Below are positions 21,883 to 32,689 of a DNA stretch of 64,000 nt, piece by piece; position 1 is the stretch's first letter; each line of letters opens with the position of its first letter. This stretch comes from Leguminivora glycinivorella. Lineage: Eukaryota > Arthropoda > Insecta > Lepidoptera > Tortricidae. The position numbers and the translations under genes were made by a program. The notes beneath the pieces were generated by a model, which saw only the letters and a program-made list of their open reading frames with translations, made no database searches and had not been told where the DNA came from. The stretch spans positions 1,727,001 to 1,791,000 of the forward strand of contig NC_062982.1 of assembly GCF_023078275.1 (NCBI RefSeq). The letters are read 5' to 3'.

Positions 21883-22293
21883 TAGAGATGCACCGAATAT
21901 TCGGTTACTATTCGGTATCCGGCCCTTATTTTAATATTCGGCCGAATACCGGATAGTGACGTACTATCCGGCCGGATACCGGATGTGCTATTTTTGATCG
22001 AATGATTTTGGAGTAAACAAATTAAATGTAAAAAAAAAACAGTTACGGTTATAATACTTATAATCATAGCCCTTTATTATTAAAAAAATAAACATTTAAA
22101 CAAAAACGGACTCCGCACGAAGTTCACTACGAAACAAGTCAAAACCTGCACGACGCGCCCGCTCCCTGCTTAAATTGTAGGTAAAATTCTGCTGTCCGAA
22201 TATTCGGTGGCCGGATACCGAATATTCGGCCGATGGTTAGGCCGAATATTCGGTATCCGGTATCCGGCCAAACAACTATTCGTTGCATCTCTA
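21883..22293. mobile_element. hAT-type non-autonomous element, 411 bp, with 8-bp target duplication
   Basis: The element starts TAGAGATGCACCGAATATTC and ends CGTTGCATCTCTA. It is flanked on both sides by GTCATGAA (21875-21882 and 22294-22301), an exact 8-bp duplication typical of hAT transposons. Subterminal regions are packed with ATTCGG/CCGAAT and CCGGATA motifs in both orientations, probably transposase-binding repeats. The A+T-rich centre has no coding frame. A relative with a different interior is at 40990-41463. Confidence 0.85.
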
Positions 22294-22301
22294 GTCATGA
22301 A

Positions 22302-23672
22302 TATCATGATATTACCTGTTTAATTTTAAAGCTTAACCTTTTGTATGGTATGTAGGTCGTTACTTAGTAGTGATTATTGATACTTGTCATTTCAATAAAC
22401 GTTCTGCCAAAAACGTCGAATTAATATTTGCTTTAACAGGGCTTAATTGCGTTTCATATATTAAAATTTAATTATACTCATAGTTAGACAAAGTTAATAA
22501 ATATAGACTATTCGAGAACGACACCGTTGCTTCGGAAAATAACCCGTGTAAAGTTGCCTACTGAGAGAAATCAAAATACTTCAATTACGGTTTTGAGGGG
22601 AAACGCGATTTTTTCACTTGTATCGAATAATATTTGACATTTTTATTCTAGTTTGTTTGTGTATAAATGTAATTTCCCCGAGATACAGGCTTGCCTAGTG
22701 TGGGTACTACAGTTACAATATTTTTTCTTTTCATTTTCAATTTATTAATTTACTAATATTTAATAAAGTAAATTTTGCAAATAAAAAAAAATGTTCCTTA
22801 ACTACTATTTTTTGCAAAACTATAGGTTAAGCTATATTAGGTCTAGGCCTAAATAACAACAATCTTAACAATATAGTATAGCGAATACAATGAAATCAGA
22901 AAGTTCGACATTAGTAATTCCACGCCTCCGATTGTTCCATCTAAATGGAGCTGTGATGCGTGAACTCGCGGCTATTGGCCTTAGATAACCTCTATTGTTT
23001 ACTTTTCATGCGATTTTCCAAGTTATGCGTTAAGTAAGGCCTGCTGAACACACGCAAGAACACATGTTCGATCCGTGTGTATTTTAAAAAATGTGTACAA
23101 AAAGGGGGCTCCACACGGTTTTCATCAATTTTTGACAAGTTTTGACTTGAAACTCCTAAATTTGCACTACAGACAGAATTATTAGACCAACGGCCATCGG
23201 TTCTTTAATCTTTTCGTAAGAGCCATATTTAAAAAAAAACTTATTTTTTATGATTTTTTTAAACATGGTCCAAAAAACACTTATCGAAATTTGATTTTAG
23301 TGGAGGGTGTTAGTGGTGTTACACACATGAAATTGACACGTTTGGGTTCACTATTGACTTTTCTAAAAATTCAAGAGAGATTTTAATTTTAAACTAATTA
23401 AAACAAAAGTTATGATCAAAAAACCAGTTTTTGACTCTAAAATTGTTCAACTTTGATGCCAAATATCACAGAAACAGTGAGCAGTGAAGAAATTATGAGA
23501 TACTATTTTGTTTAAAGAGGACGCTGCTAATATGATAGGCTTTATCATAATATCAATGGATTCAAATCGAAGGTCATTGGCGCGGGGAACGCCCTTAAAT
23601 AGTTACATGCACTATGTTTGAAATCTTACGCCAAACGGACCACATGCGTAAACGCCGGCTAGCATGCACAGA
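22302..23672. other. A+T-rich spacer
   Basis: No coding sequence, RNA or repeat was supported over about 1.4 kb. Confidence 0.5.
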
Positions 23673-23757
23673 CCGTAATGTTGGGAATTGTACGATAGCT
23701 GTCAGAGTCACACAACGCAAGAGATATGACAGCTGCCGTACAATTCCGAACATTACA
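23673..23757. repeat. 85-bp hairpin
   Basis: GTAATGTTGGGAATTGTACG pairs with CGTACAATTCCGAACATTAC, with inner arms ATAGCTGTCAGAG and TGACAGCT. It is probably a tiny MITE. No target duplication was identified. Confidence 0.6.
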
Positions 23758-24650
23758 ACACAACTTGATATCTCGCGCACGAATATTTTGATTCGCGAAG
23801 AGTGTATTTAATAGTTCCATTCCAAGTTACTTTGTTTAATAGTTCCAAGCTAGATAAGATTGATCATTGGAATTGTATTGAGTAACTGTTTTGATTTAAG
23901 TACCCAATTCATTTGTATGCCCTTTAAAAATCAGTCGTAGACTCGTAGTATTCTAGGCTTTTTATAGCTGGCGTAGTTTAAATGGATCCTGAAACTCATT
24001 ACTGCAACTATTAGGCACGAGGACAAAGCAATATCAGCAAATCTGATTAAAAACTAACCACAAACTAAAAACCAGTAACAAAACCACGATTCGGTTATTT
24101 GCGGTACCAACAAATTAATTTCAAAAATCTGTTAAAAACACTCACGCACGGCAAAAGGTCTAAATTTGATAGCTTCTTGGATAGAATCAAATACCGCAAT
24201 TAGTAATGTTTTAGTTATTACTTAGTATATAATTCTTAACGAGGGTGGTCACTGCGAGATAAAACCCCTTTAAAAATTAAATAAAGATTTTTAAAAACTC
24301 ATTAGAATTTTCGTAGATACTGTAAATGTGTCCTGTCGCAAAATGAGGTTGAAATTCGCACATTTCAAGACGCCCCACGACTTTACGAGATAAAGGAAGT
24401 GGGTCGAAGTCTGAAGGACGCGTGACTCACTCGGCCGTCCTGACCTGAAGTGACCCCGGCTGATAAAAAACGAAACACCGAACCGAACGCAAATTAAATT
24501 AATGTTGACAGTACAAATGGAGGAAAATCGAAGATTTCCTTCTGGAAATATTCCAATTCGTAAATTTGAATTATTTGCAAAAAGAAGCTTACAAAAACGA
24601 TAATAATTTTAAGAAAAGATTGCAGATCCGTGTTCGGATGACTTGGATTC
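23758..24650. other. spacer
   Basis: Nothing was recognised. A short GC-rich patch at 24410-24470 has no identity I can support. Confidence 0.45.
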
Positions 24651-24715
24651 TAAAGCCTCTGCCACACATAAGCGTTTTGAGAGCGTGGCGTGAGCGCTAG
24701 TGTAGCGGAGGCTTA
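24651..24715. mobile_element. MITE family 1, minimal 65-bp copy
   Basis: TAAAGCCTCTGCCACACATA at the left and TGTAGCGGAGGCTTAA at the right, with AGCGTTTTGAGAGCGTGGCG between. It is an internally deleted member: only the terminal inverted repeats and a few bases remain. Confidence 0.6.
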
Positions 24716-25089
24716 AAAGAAGAAAATGGAATCGGTAGATCAGCCCTAATACCTAATGAATACGTCTGACAACTCAGAGAATAACTTAACCAAATTAGGT
24801 TTAGAGTCATATAAAAAACCAATATATCATCATAAATCATATTAAATCAATATATCATATAAAAAACGTCAAATTTCTATGAAATTACGATGTTTACTTA
24901 ACCGAATATTACTCTAACCTCATTTCCTCAACATAGTACTTAATCCGAACTCATGATACGGTGCACTCCTAACCTAACTAAAATGTAAATTCCGTGAACC
25001 GTGTATGATTGAAATCAGCATCTCTAATGTAATAACAATCATCATTAAGATCATTCCTCATACATCTAATTGAGGTCGTCATGGCCACA

Positions 25090-25203
25090 CCTTGACACTG
25101 ACAATTCTGTGCCTATTTCTGGGTTGATGAGTAACATTGTTACTCAGCGTCAATATTTCCTTGTTGAACAGGTAATGAACGGCAAAATATCATTATCGGG
25201 CGA
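25090..25203. repeat. MITE family 5, truncated by MITE-1
   Basis: ACACTGACAATTCTGTGCCT, TAACATTGTTACTCAGCGTC and AATATTTCCTTGTTGAACAG follow the MITE-5 order and stop in TATCGGGCGACA, exactly where the MITE-1 sequence begins. Confidence 0.6.
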
Positions 25204-25370
25204 CACATGCGCGTTTTGAGAGCGTAGGCGGAGCGTCAGCAACTCAGCATAGCGCAATGATAGCGGTGCGCCGGACAAACGCCGGCGTTGCGCCCAGCGG
25301 ATACCGGCGGCGGGAACTAACGAGCGCGGATTGCGCTATCCAAACGCTTTATGTGTGGCGGAGACTTTAA
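25202..25370. mobile_element. MITE family 1 copy
   Basis: Starts within the left end (CACATGCGCGTTTTGAGAGC), carries GATAGCGGTGCGCCGGACAA and GCGGGAACTAACGAGCGCGG, and ends CTTTATGTGTGGCGGAGACT. The left-most bases of the terminal repeat are fused to the broken MITE-5. Confidence 0.7.
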
Positions 25371-26009
25371 TCAAAAATTATGCTCTGCTGATGCTTCAGA
25401 GGGCTTACCTTTGGTTTACGCTAGGTTAAAAGTTTAGAAGACAGGTTTTGTCACTGATCAGGTAAAGCGAAACGAATAAACTACAGACCATCAAAGTACT
25501 TACATTTTAATAGCGACATTAGTGAACATTTTCCGTCTAATACTAATACTAATTACTCTATAAATAGTCTACTTTCAATACAAATGTAATTATTTTCCTT
25601 GTAAACGCTAAATGATTACTGCCCTGTCACTTGTCAGCATCTTCGACATTGGCGAGTAAATAAGACTAGATTGTGAAAAACCAATAATGTGACTAGGGTT
25701 GGCTAATACTCAAGTCTTTTGAGTCCTTTGGTTTGAATTTCGAGTTATGTTTTAGACTCGTTAAATTCTTAAGTATTATTAAAGTGTCTTTGACGCTATA
25801 ATTAATGTTACGAGTTCCAAGTCTTTGGTTGAGTTTTCACCCATTTTTACATAACTCTCAAAACTCAATCTCAAATCTCAACCCAGTATCTAAACGCACT
25901 GTAAAGATAACATATTACATAAAAAATCAAAAAAATTTACACAAATCTTACAATGACGTCTATGTTATGTAGTGTTATTCTTAATGTTTTTACATTTTTT
26001 AACAAACCT
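25371..26009. other. spacer
   Basis: No gene or repeat was recognised. Phrases built on GAGT/ACTC (25700-25890) are repetitive but have no clear unit. Confidence 0.4.
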
Positions 26010-26268
26010 AATACCACTAGCTTTTTCCCGCGGCTTCGCTCGAGTTAAATTCGAAAATTCTGGAATGCTCCCTACAAACCTCCACCACTTATTTTAGGGA
26101 AGTGAGGGGTTAGAAAGAGACAAAAAGTAGCCTATGTCCCTTTCCATCCCTTCAACTATCTCCACTTAAAAAATCACGTCAATTCGTCGCTCCGTTTTGC
26201 CGTGAAAGACGGACAAACAAACAGAAACACACACTTTCGCATTTATAATATTATAGTATGGATATGGA
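26010..26268 (+). repeat. dispersed repeat Y (LINE 3'-end-like)
   Basis: From CTAGCTTTTTCCCGCGGCTT through GACAAAAAGTAGCCTATGTC and TCCGTTTTGCCGTGAAAGAC to ATTTATAATATTATAGTATGG. An inverted copy is at 44765-44940, and shorter pieces are at 40690-40768 and 31966-31990. The end style (CGCATTTATAATATTA..TATGGAT) suggests a LINE 3' untranslated region. No frame survives. Confidence 0.65.
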
Positions 26269-26372
26269 TGGATGGTAGCTATTAGTATTCGAAGTTTTAG
26301 CTTTCATTGGTTTTGTTTAAAATTGACTTAAAGCTCGAGTTGCTTCGGTTATTTGACGTCCGTCTCCGTACT

Positions 26373-26598
26373 TAAAGCTCGGCCACACATGCGCGTTTTG
26401 ATAGCGTAGGCGGAGCGGTAGCGGAGCGCAACGATAGCGGTGCGCCAGACGAACGCTGGCGGTGCGCCCAGCGGACGCCGGCGGGAACTAACGTGCGCGG
26501 ATTGCGAGCGGAACGCCAGCGTTCCGCCGGCGCACCGCTATCATTGCGCTCCGCTAACGCTACGCTATCAAAACGCTTTATGTGTGGCGGAGGCTTTA
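26373..26598. mobile_element. MITE family 1, full-length copy (about 225 bp)
   Basis: Left end TAAAGCTCGGCCACACATGC, right end TTATGTGTGGCGGAGGCTTTA. The interior pairs GCGTAGGCGGAGCGGTAGCG with CGCTCCGCTAACGCTACGCT and holds CGGAACGCCAGCGTTCCGCC. A TA dinucleotide at each end fits a TA target duplication, supported by the copy at 48023. Confidence 0.8.
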
Positions 26599-27384
26599 CT
26601 TCGTGCTACTACGAAACGAAGTACGGAGGTCGCCGCTATATGATGGCACTACACCCAAGCAACTCGACACCGGTTTTAGACTCGGAAGATTATGAAATAA
26701 AAGAGTTTCATCGTCTATAGACTCGAAAGACTCGATTCCTTGCCAACCCGAAATGTGACACGCTATCTCTCAATGCAATATTTAATAGATTTTTTTATTA
26801 TTTGCTGATTGCCTTTACTGTCACATTGTTTCAAAGTATTTATTACTCTTTGTTAAACTTAATAACACTTACACAATAATTATTACAAACGCGAGTTTTG
26901 TGCTGCTGTGGCTGTATCTGTGTCTTTAGGTATTAAGGTCTATTTATATTCTCTTATATGTGTATGTTTATTCAATTTGTGTGTTGGACATTAGAATAAT
27001 GATGATTTTTATTTCGAAGCACCTACTCTTTTTGATTATGTTTGTTATTTCCGCTACCCAAAGGTTGTCTAGTAGAAATCGCTCTTTAGCGATAAGACCG
27101 CCTGTTGTCTGCCTCTATTTATAATCATTTGTTTTGTCTCCACTGTATCTTTTGCTGAGGTGTGCCAATAAAGAGTATTCTATCTATCTATCAATCTAAT
27201 ATAATAAATTTAAACAAAATCTACGATGAGCGAAAATGCTAAAATGGAAAGGAGTCCCGCTTTCAATTTGGGAATTTCAGTTAAATATACTAGTGATATT
27301 AACCAGATTTATCGAGAAAAAAATGTCCATTCAGAACAACTCAGTTAAAAGATATTGCGAAAAAATCTTTAAAATCGAGGTTCC
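26599..27384. other. spacer
   Basis: A+T-rich. A TTTTGCTGAGGTGTGCCAATAAAGAGTATTCTATCTATCTATC-type 3' end at about 27148-27192 suggests the tail of an unidentified repeat. No gene is supported. Confidence 0.4.
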
Positions 27385-27697
27385 GCTCTCGACTGTTTCC
27401 TCCTTCAAAACTTAATCAATCGGAACGAAATTCGAGAATCTGAATAACAATGAAATAGTCTGTGTCGGACCGTTTAGTTTTTTGGGCTAATTGTTACCAA
27501 TCTTGAGTATCACACCTTTTTTTGAGCCATATTGAAAAAGGCCGTTTTTAGAAATGTTTGATTGGCTCTAGCGTCTTTTAAAATAAAAATAGCAAAGAAA
27601 TCAAAACGGTCCGACACAGATAAAAATAATAATAATCTGTGTTGAAAAAATCATTGCTCTATCTTCAAAAACCAGGGAGGAAATAGTCGAGAGCGTT
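27385..27697. repeat. foldback repeat, about 310 bp
   Basis: CCGCTCTCGACTGTTTCCTC (27386) is inverted as GAGGAAATAGTCGAGAGCG (27676), and TCTGTGTCGGACCGTTTAGT is inverted as AAAACGGTCCGACACAGA (27603). The arms enclose a region with AGCCATATTGAAAAAGGCCG. It has no coding capacity and is probably a non-autonomous foldback or MITE. Confidence 0.6.
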
Positions 27698-28009
27698 TGT
27701 ATGGAGAATTGGAGATGGTATCGTCTTAAAGACACGCTCACGCTCAGTGACAGATCCGCTTGTCAAGTGAAACTTCAAATGCGACTTCCAAAGTTCCAAC
27801 TGACAGCGCGTAATTGTTATACTTTGCGTGGAATGTCGCTCACTCAGCGCGTAAGTTGGGTTAGCACATTGTTACTGGTGAATTCTCAATATAACTTGAG
27901 ACTCCAGTGCCGTTACAAGATGTAATAGTCTGTCGGTAGATGGCGCTAGACGTCACCCCAAGACGTGTGTACATAAGGAAAGGCATGGAAAGATTTGCGA
28001 TGTCCGGCG

Positions 28010-28180
28010 TGGCTTCCGTAGCTCAATTGGTTAAGAGCCTTGCACGGATTGCAAATGATGCGGGTTCAAGTCCCGCCGGAAGCGTAAATTTTTCCATTTT
28101 TTCCTTTAATATAAAAAAGTTTAGAATCGTTAGCAGACGTTTCTGCTTGTTAAAAATAAATGAGTTTATGTTTGTTATTC
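28010..28180 (+). mobile_element. tRNA-derived SINE (family B)
   Basis: The head folds as a tRNA: GCTTCCG pairs with CGGAAGC, GCTC with GAGC, and GCGGG TTCAAGT CCCGC forms a good T arm. The anticodon loop lacks the invariant T33. The head runs straight into the family body: TTTTTCCATTTTTTCC, then GCAGACGTTTCTGC, shared with 33592-33694, 42930, 55345 and 58505. It is therefore called a SINE and not a tRNA gene. Confidence 0.7.
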
Positions 28181-28494
28181 AATGATTTGAGCAAATAGCA
28201 ATGTAAAATATTTAAAACAGTAAAAAAATGGACGTAACTAAACCGAAAAACGTGATGGTCACTTGACAAAATGATTTTGAGGTTATGTTAACTAGGAAGT
28301 TTCACTTCTACCGCGCGGGGGGACTCCACGGATTGTTTATTTTTTTTGGTTGGTTAACCGACAAATGTTATAACTACCCGAAAATGGACAAATTATTTGT
28401 TTACGTTGGCATCACTGACTGGGTTGACTGGCATCAACATTTTTGTGCTCACGTATGTGTACAATGTAGGTACGCGCACCGCACAAATGAATCC
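28181..28494. other. spacer
   Basis: No supported feature. Short open frames here have no family resemblance. Confidence 0.4.
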
Positions 28495-28740
28495 GGTTTC
28501 AAATCTGATCAGGGGAGGCTCACTCCGCGATTCTATCGCCGCGCTACAAGTACATGTCAGCGGCCACGAGTTCGCGGCCCATTCATTGGCGACGACCTTC
28601 GCGCGGCGCAATAAAATTAAATGTTGGCTGCTCGCGTGCGGTCCGTTTGTTAATGTAGGTAAGAATTTAGAATGGCGGCATTTTGTGAACATCAAAGGAG
28701 TGAGCCTTCTGTACTTGTACTATTATATATTCTGTGATCT
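28495..28740. repeat. dispersed repeat W, copy 1
   Basis: CTCACTCCGCGATTCTATCG, GCTACAAGTACATGTCAGCG and GCCACGAGTTCGCGGCC recur inverted at 31600-31690. The following CAAAGGAGTGAGCCTTCTGT and ACTTGTACTATTATATATTC recur inverted at 31165-31225. The order of the two blocks differs between loci, so the element has been rearranged. Confidence 0.6.
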
Positions 28741-29264
28741 GATAGTTTTTTGTAAAAGAAAACAAATGTTCCAAGTTGCGATTCTAGTGATTACCTAATA
28801 AAGCCAAATTTGTCATTTATGAATGACGAAAGATTAAATCACCAGGCTTTAGGTATGCCAACTTTTAAGGTTACATCTTAGTGGGATAAAACTTCATTAG
28901 CAAAACGCAATGAGGCTTTACAGAAATGCAATTATTTTAAAACTAGCGGCCTATTCTCTTTCAAATCACCATGCCTTATCCAAGGATAGACTTCATTAGA
29001 ATGGTAGAAGGATCACGAATATTTTAAAAACGAAGTCAACAACAGTACTCATTATAACAACAGGCTAATTTTCCATTGTACAGTGTTTACATCTAGGTCA
29101 CCAGGTTACGGGCTAATCGGTATCAGTGACAATACTGCACTTTCTTTTTTAACTGGCGAATACCGATACGGGCCCGTTAGGTGCGACAATGACACGGTCA
29201 ACCGAGTTGTTGAATCATATGTGCAGGATAACGACGAGCTAATAATAAAGGACAGTAACCTCAT

Positions 29265-29976
29265 TAGGGGTACAAATAGAAAAAAAAAACAATTTTTTTT
29301 TTCAAAATTATGAAAAAAAAACATGAAAAAAACCGAGCACCATGGTTTTTTTTTCTAAATATGTCAGTTGGTAGTGGAAGACCTAGGCGAACTTTTCTTG
29401 ATCAAATCGGGGAAATATTGCAAAAAGGCCAGGTCAGAAGTACTCGAAACCGACGAGCGTGTATGAGAAACGTTATGAAAGTGTGTGAAGCGAAAGTGGT
29501 TTGTCAGGATCGTAGTAAATGGAAATCCGTGATCTCTGCCTACCCCTCTGGGAAACAGGCGTGATTGTATGTATGTATGTATGTATGTTTTTTTTTTTTT
29601 TCAGATGAACAAATAATTCGACAATAACGGTTTTTCGTGACTTGTAACGTGTTTCAATAACAATAACGTACATTTTAATTCGATTAACATACAGTATACA
29701 AACCCCTGATGCTGCGTGCAGCGTGGAGAGGCGGTCGTGTTGCCAACAGTAAATAGTGATAACTACCAACTACAGATTTCGTAAAGACCATAACTTAAAG
29801 TTATTTGATTAAATTCGTTTAATAGTTAACATTAAGTCTAAAACACCGTATAAAAGTAACTGCTTTGCAAATTTTGAGATTTCGTACTTTAGAAAAAAAA
29901 CACACCAGAAAAAAAAACTTTTTTTTTTCATGTTTTTTTTTCAAGCCAGAAAAAAAACCGTTTTTTTGCAACCCTA
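29265..29976. mobile_element. hAT-type element (712 bp) with 8-bp target duplication, enclosing a LINE tail
   Basis: The left end TAGGGGTACAAA and right end TTTGCAACCCTA are short inverted repeats, flanked by AACCTCAT at 29257-29264 and 29977-29984, an exact 8-bp duplication as made by hAT transposases. Next to each end are long A-runs and T-runs (GAAAAAAAAAAC; AAAAAAAACCGTTTTTTTG). The left half contains the C-terminal tail of an RTE-like LINE (29360-29563) with a TGTA microsatellite tail, so either the LINE inserted here or the element captured it. No transposase frame is present. Confidence 0.75.
29360..29563 (+). pseudogene. LINE (RTE-like) C-terminal tail with (TGTA)n end
   Basis: The frame reads MSVGSGRPRRTFLDQIGEIL, then KGQVRSTRNRRACMRNVM and DRSKWKSVISAYPSGKQA before TGA. 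The RPR.T.LDQI...V and DRSKWKS..SAYPSGK pattern is the C-terminus of insect RTE-like LINE polyproteins. TGTATGTATGTATGTATG follows at 29564-29587, the microsatellite 3' end these LINEs use. It lacks the endonuclease and reverse transcriptase. Confidence 0.75.
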
Positions 29977-30207
29977 AACCTCATACACAAGCGGTAGGCC
30001 GCTTTTGAAGCTGGGTCAATCCGCGGAAAGAGTAACATGAGTCACGATAATAAATAAATATTGTGGACACCAGTGGCGGGGCGTGAAAATTTTCGTTGGT
30101 AAAGCCGGAGGGGTTTTTGGCATCTGTTTTGTATGGACTTCTACAGATACTAGAGAATTTTAGGGAACCCGTTGGGAATCGAGTTGTATCGACGCTCCGC
30201 CACTGGT

Positions 30208-30300
30208 GGACACCTTACACAGATCAACTTATCCCCAACCAATCAACTTAGCCCCAAACTAAGCAAAGCTATGGGTACTAAGCAACGATATATATACGAT
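30208..30300 (-). repeat. SINE family A, 3' fragment
   Basis: CACCTTACACAGATCAACTT, TAGCCCCAAACTAAGCAAAG and CTATGGGTACTAAGCAACGA are the complement of the 3' part of the SINE at 12414-12664. A partial internal duplication (ATCAACTTATCCCCAACC ATCAACTTAGCCCC-like) is visible. Confidence 0.65.
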
Positions 30301-30334
30301 TTTATAGCATCTTCCATTATTTAAAAAAATTAAA

Positions 30335-30455
30335 CTACTCTTGAGAAAGGTCCTCGAAATTGGATCGAAACATGTCGAACGCTATATCGACTTAATACGT
30401 GAGTAACCCGCTTAAAATATTTTTAAATATGTATGAGTCTCACGGGAGTTTTATA
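30335..30455 (+). repeat. repeat with degenerate hammerhead-like motif (Penelope-like?)
   Basis: CTCTTGAGAAAGGTCC, a short loop, then GGATCGAAACATGTCG. GGTCC can pair with GGATC (one wobble), followed by GAAAC, as in stem II plus conserved GAAA of hammerhead ribozymes found in Penelope-like elements. The CUGAUGA core is degraded. Downstream ATACGTGAGTAACCCGCTTA and GAGTCTCACGGGAGTTTTAT resemble a repeat family I associate with Lepidoptera. The assignment is tentative. Confidence 0.35.
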
Positions 30456-30736
30456 GTTAAAATAGCATCTTCCATTAATTCACGATGCAAATTCAAGTAA
30501 TAATCTATTTCTAAATAAGTGTTAGTTTCCGAAATATGCATAGATTCTTTCATTTGCAGCTGTAGTTCAAATAAACACTCAATAAAATCGTGACTCACGT
30601 TACTTTTACGTGGATTCACCCAGCTATCGCCTTAGCTACGGCAATTAGCTTAACTCGTAATTGACCATACTTCGTATAAGGTCTTTCGATTCGACCCGGT
30701 ACCTCAGCAAGCGTATTATGACAGCACAGCGGGACA

Positions 30737-30863
30737 TATTTCACAATGTGACAATTGTCGCCTGACAGTGATACTTCGCAGTTCATCGCCTGTTAAACAA
30801 GACAACCCCGAAATAGGCATATAATTGTCAGTGTCAAGTGTCTGATGACACTATGGTGAAATA
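30737..30863. mobile_element. MITE family 5 copy
   Basis: TATTTCACAATGTGACAATT at the left, CACTATGGTGAAATA at the right, with GACAGTGATACTTCGCAGTT between. It is in the opposite orientation to the copy at 4423. Confidence 0.7.
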
Positions 30864-31084
30864 TCCCACAGCTTGACAACACAAGCTGCGAATCGATACA
30901 TAGTGCGAATTCAAATTCCAAATATGGCCCCGCGGAGTGTTTTTTTTTAATGAAATAGGGGCAAACAAAACAGTCAGGTCGCTTGTTTTTAAGTGATCAA
31001 TGCCGCCCATCGCGAACTGTCAAATCGTATGGGTTCAGACTAATAACTTTCAAGAAATGGGCCCCAAAAGGGTTGGAAGATGGA
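30864..31084. other. short spacer
   Basis: GGGGCAAACAAAACAGTCAG and AGTGATCAATGCCGCCCAT (30958-31012) resemble the 3' ends of LINE-type repeats, but not enough to name one. Confidence 0.35.
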
Positions 31085-31260
31085 CTGTAGCTTTACATAG
31101 GCTGTTAGTCTTTATTGGTCAGTAGTCTGTGGTGCAGACAGATATGCGCGTTGAACCACAGAATATATAATAGTACAAGTACAGAAGGCCCACTGCTTTG
31201 ATGTTCACGACATGCCGCCTTTTTAAATGCCTACAAAATTCTTACAAAGAAACGAGCCGC
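31085..31260. repeat. dispersed repeat W, inverted block
   Basis: GTCTTTATTGGTCAGTAGTC and GTGCAGACAGATATGCGCGT recur at 31780-31840. GAATATATAATAGTACAAGT and CAGAAGGCC are the complement of 28700-28740. Confidence 0.55.
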
Positions 31261-31589
31261 ACGTGCGCGGCGTTCGGCCATAGGGTTGCCTATGGATTTT
31301 AACGAATTAATACTCAGATAAAACGTTATATTATTATATTCAAGTCTTGGGTACTTTCTAGGTATATATACATTATTTATATATTTTTGTTTAAGTTCCA
31401 ACATCACAAGCCTTATGGAACTTTCCGTGGGACTTAATCAGTGTAGGTCTGTGTAGAAATGTCCTATGGTATTTATTTTATTCATGATGTCTATTTAACT
31501 AAGCATTATTAGCCATTCCACACGCGAACATCGCATATGAACCTTAAAAAAAACTCGCGACGTAAAGTAACAATAGAAAGTGCGAACGT

Positions 31590-31945
31590 GCATTCCGTGA
31601 GAACGCGCGCCACCCCTGAGTTGGCCGCGAACTCGCGGCCGTCAGCATGTACTTGTAGCGCGACGATAGAATCGCGGAGTGAGCCGCCCCTGGTTGAACG
31701 AGCCTCTTCCTCCAAAGGGGTCAGGGGTGAACGCCACTTCGAGGAAGCGAATAGTCTGTGCGGATAAGATGGATTATATAGTCTGGTGGTCTTTGTTGGT
31801 CATTAGTCTGCAGTGCAGACAGATTTGCGCATTGAACGAGCCTCTTCCTCCAGGAAGGGTCAGGGCCCAGGGGTGAACGCCACTTTGAGGAAGCGAATAT
31901 TTAGTATGTGCGGATAAGTTGGATTATATAGTTTGGTATATAGTC
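31590..31945. repeat. dispersed repeat W plus internal tandem duplication
   Basis: 31600-31690 is the inverse of 28500-28600 (GGCCGCGAACTCGCGGCC; TACTTGTAGCGCGACGATAG). Then two direct copies follow, each with AACGAGCCTCTTCCTCC, GGGGTGAACGCCACTT and GAGGAAGCGAATA (31697-31790 and 31833-31945), separated by a piece of repeat W. No coding function. Confidence 0.65.
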
Positions 31946-31965
31946 TGATGCTACTTTATTTACTA

Positions 31966-32250
31966 CTAGCTTTTACCCGCGGCTTCGCCCGCGTAATAAA
32001 AGTATTCTTATTGAAACGTTTACAAAAAATAAGATTTTCATTTGGATCCGTAGGTTTCTTTGTAGGTACATCTGTCCGCGATTATTTCGATTAAGGTAAA
32101 GCGGGGCAATTCTCGACTGGGGGGGCATTGTAACTGATCTATTTGCTGTACGGTCAGCCAAGAAAGTGGTTTACCACTTTTCGACTCTTCGAAGAAACCT
32201 ACGGATCCAAATGAAAATCTTATTTTTTGTAAACGTTTCAATAAGAACAC
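31966..32250. repeat. foldback with about 60-bp arms
   Basis: TTCTTATTGAAACGTTTACA with AAAAATAAGATTTTCATTTG (from 32003) is mirrored by TGAAAATCTTATTTTTTGTA and AACGTTTCAATAAGAA (to 32250). The left flank CTAGCTTTTACCCGCGGCTT is the start of repeat Y. Confidence 0.7.
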
Positions 32251-32689
32251 TTTTTTGGCTGACTGTACCTTACAAATATTACTATTGTTTTAAAAGAAAT
32301 TCTTGCAATGATTGTAGAATTGTTACACAGCGACCACAGCGTAGGTAGTAGGTATGAATATGTATGTATTTTACCTATATAAATATTTATACTGGGGAAA
32401 CTTCATACAACCCACATAGCCAGTATCTCGACGCTATGGTCAGTAGGGTAAAAAGTACTTCCTTGCATTATCGCTTACAATTTTTTCCATTTTTCTTATA
32501 CTTATTGCAAACGTAAACATATAAAAGGCAAGCAAACAACGATCTTCTTACAGCACATTGAATGTAATAGTTATTACGGATGCAGGATACTCGCCGATGC
32601 CTACTTAATCCCTTCCCACTGAGCCACCTGCATTTTACACTGCCTAGAATCTAGATATCGATTGCCGACCGATTATTCCGACCCCAATC
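32251..32689. other. spacer
   Basis: Nothing recognised before the simple-repeat tract. Confidence 0.45.

Noticed and set aside
28010..28085. A functional tRNA gene
   Set aside because: Acceptor, D and T arms pair, but the anticodon arm is irregular (no T at position 33, only four good pairs), and the sequence continues into the SINE-B body found at other loci.
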